A stretch of DNA of 12,879 nt from Nitrospirota bacterium (GTDB taxonomy: Bacteria; Nitrospirota_A; Leptospirillia; Leptospirillales; Leptospirillaceae): contig JAKAAM010000024.1 of the NCBI GenBank assembly GCA_021802325.1, forward strand, positions 1 to 12,879. The letters are read 5' to 3'. Under the pieces are notes generated by a model. It searched no databases. It saw only the letters and a list, made by a program, of their open reading frames with translations, and had not been told where the DNA came from. The stretch's first letter is position 1. The number at the start of each line of letters is the position of its first letter. The position numbers and the translations under genes were made by a program. Shown piece by piece: positions 12,707 to 12,879 of the stretch.

Positions 12707-12734
12707 TTGCATTGCTGAAATCTGTTGGTATAAT
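12707..12734 (+). promoter_or_regulatory. Promoter of the TumE-like toxin gene (consensus -10)
   Basis: TTGCAT (12707-12712) and a perfect TATAAT (12729-12734) are separated by 16 bases. Transcription should start about 7 bases after the -10, at or just before the ATG at 12742, so the mRNA is predicted to be leaderless. This agrees with the absence of any Shine-Dalgarno sequence. Confidence 0.65.
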
Positions 12735-12741
12735 TACCAAC
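12724..12741. promoter_or_regulatory. Perfect palindromic operator over the -10 box
   Basis: GTTGGTA (12724-12730) and TACCAAC (12735-12741) are exact inverted repeats around TAAT. The palindrome covers the -10 hexamer and ends at the base before the start codon. A protein bound here would block transcription, as in autoregulated toxin-antitoxin operons. The antitoxin as the binder is inferred. Confidence 0.6.
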
Positions 12742-12879
12742 ATGAGTGATGCGCATCTTCTTTATCGAGATCGAAAAGTCCTTTCGAGTGGAGCGATTGT
12801 TGAAATCGTCATCTGGAGACTCGATCATCCGGATTCGGAACGGAATCATGGATTCAAGTATCGACTCTTTTACGGAAGG
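12742..12879 (+). CDS. TumE-like (DUF6516) toxin family protein, 5' part
   Basis: The first 46 codons, cut by the window edge. The protein begins MSDAHLLYRDRKVLSSGAIV, followed by EIVIWRLDHPDSERNHGFKYRLFYG, which matches the opening of the TumE/DUF6516 family: LLYRDRxxLxDGAIxExVIW, then H-x-KYRLxY. In the family the conserved C-terminus (DNxxGKGDHRH type) would follow outside this window. TumE proteins are toxins of type II TumE-TumA modules, in which an Xre-type helix-turn-helix antitoxin is usually encoded directly downstream. The ATG at 12742 has no Shine-Dalgarno but sits just past a consensus promoter and a palindromic operator. Other in-frame starts would remove conserved residues. Confidence 0.8.
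   Translation, partial: MSDAHLLYRDRKVLSSGAIVEIVIWRLDHPDSERNHGFKYRLFYGR

Overview
The window looks like a chromosomal segment of a Gram-negative bacterium with an outer membrane and c-type cytochromes. It carries an MCE/Mla lipid-transport operon, two predicted lipoproteins and a di-haem cytochrome c peroxidase with an export signal. The gene mix would fit a Leptospirillum-like Nitrospirota, but that is an impression and not a proven assignment. The middle (about 1.1-11.7 kb) is tightly packed and conserved in character. Both ends are accessory DNA with mobile-element and toxin-antitoxin traces.

Left edge (1-1130): the right end of an IS200/IS605-type element with RNA hairpins that look like the 3' part of a TnpB omega-RNA; an ORF6N-domain DNA-binding gene broken by one in-frame TAA; then about 340 bases with no convincing gene.

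Signalling and purine block (1131-7221): five minus-strand genes form one apparent operon in the order class III nucleotide cyclase (membrane sensor), helical-repeat lipoprotein, DsbA/thioredoxin-like protein, purE, purK. Divergent from the cyclase is a plus-strand membrane protein whose C-terminal domain looks like a degenerate GGDEF domain (RPRPD where GGDEF is expected). The cyclase itself has substitutions at the substrate-selecting Lys and the transition-state Arg positions. A shared 115-base intergenic region separates the two signalling genes.

MCE/Mla block (7212-11733, minus strand): di-haem cytochrome c peroxidase, then mlaE-like permease, mlaF-like ATPase, mlaD-like MCE protein and a TPR lipoprotein whose start overlaps the mlaD stop (ATGA). 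The ATPase keeps Walker A and the Walker B Asp but has lost the canonical Q-loop, LSGGQ signature, catalytic Glu and switch His. The permease has no ATG, GTG or TTG at the position needed for its full family length; an ATC with a well-spaced Shine-Dalgarno sequence sits exactly there. The operon runs tail-to-tail into the GGDEF-like gene with a 10-base overlap.

Right edge (11734-12879): a short remnant of a group II intron reverse transcriptase, a small coiled-coil protein gene with a strong ribosome binding site, and the 5' end of a TumE-like (DUF6516) toxin gene. The toxin gene has a consensus -10 box inside a perfect 7-bp inverted repeat that ends directly before the ATG, which predicts a leaderless, autoregulated transcript.
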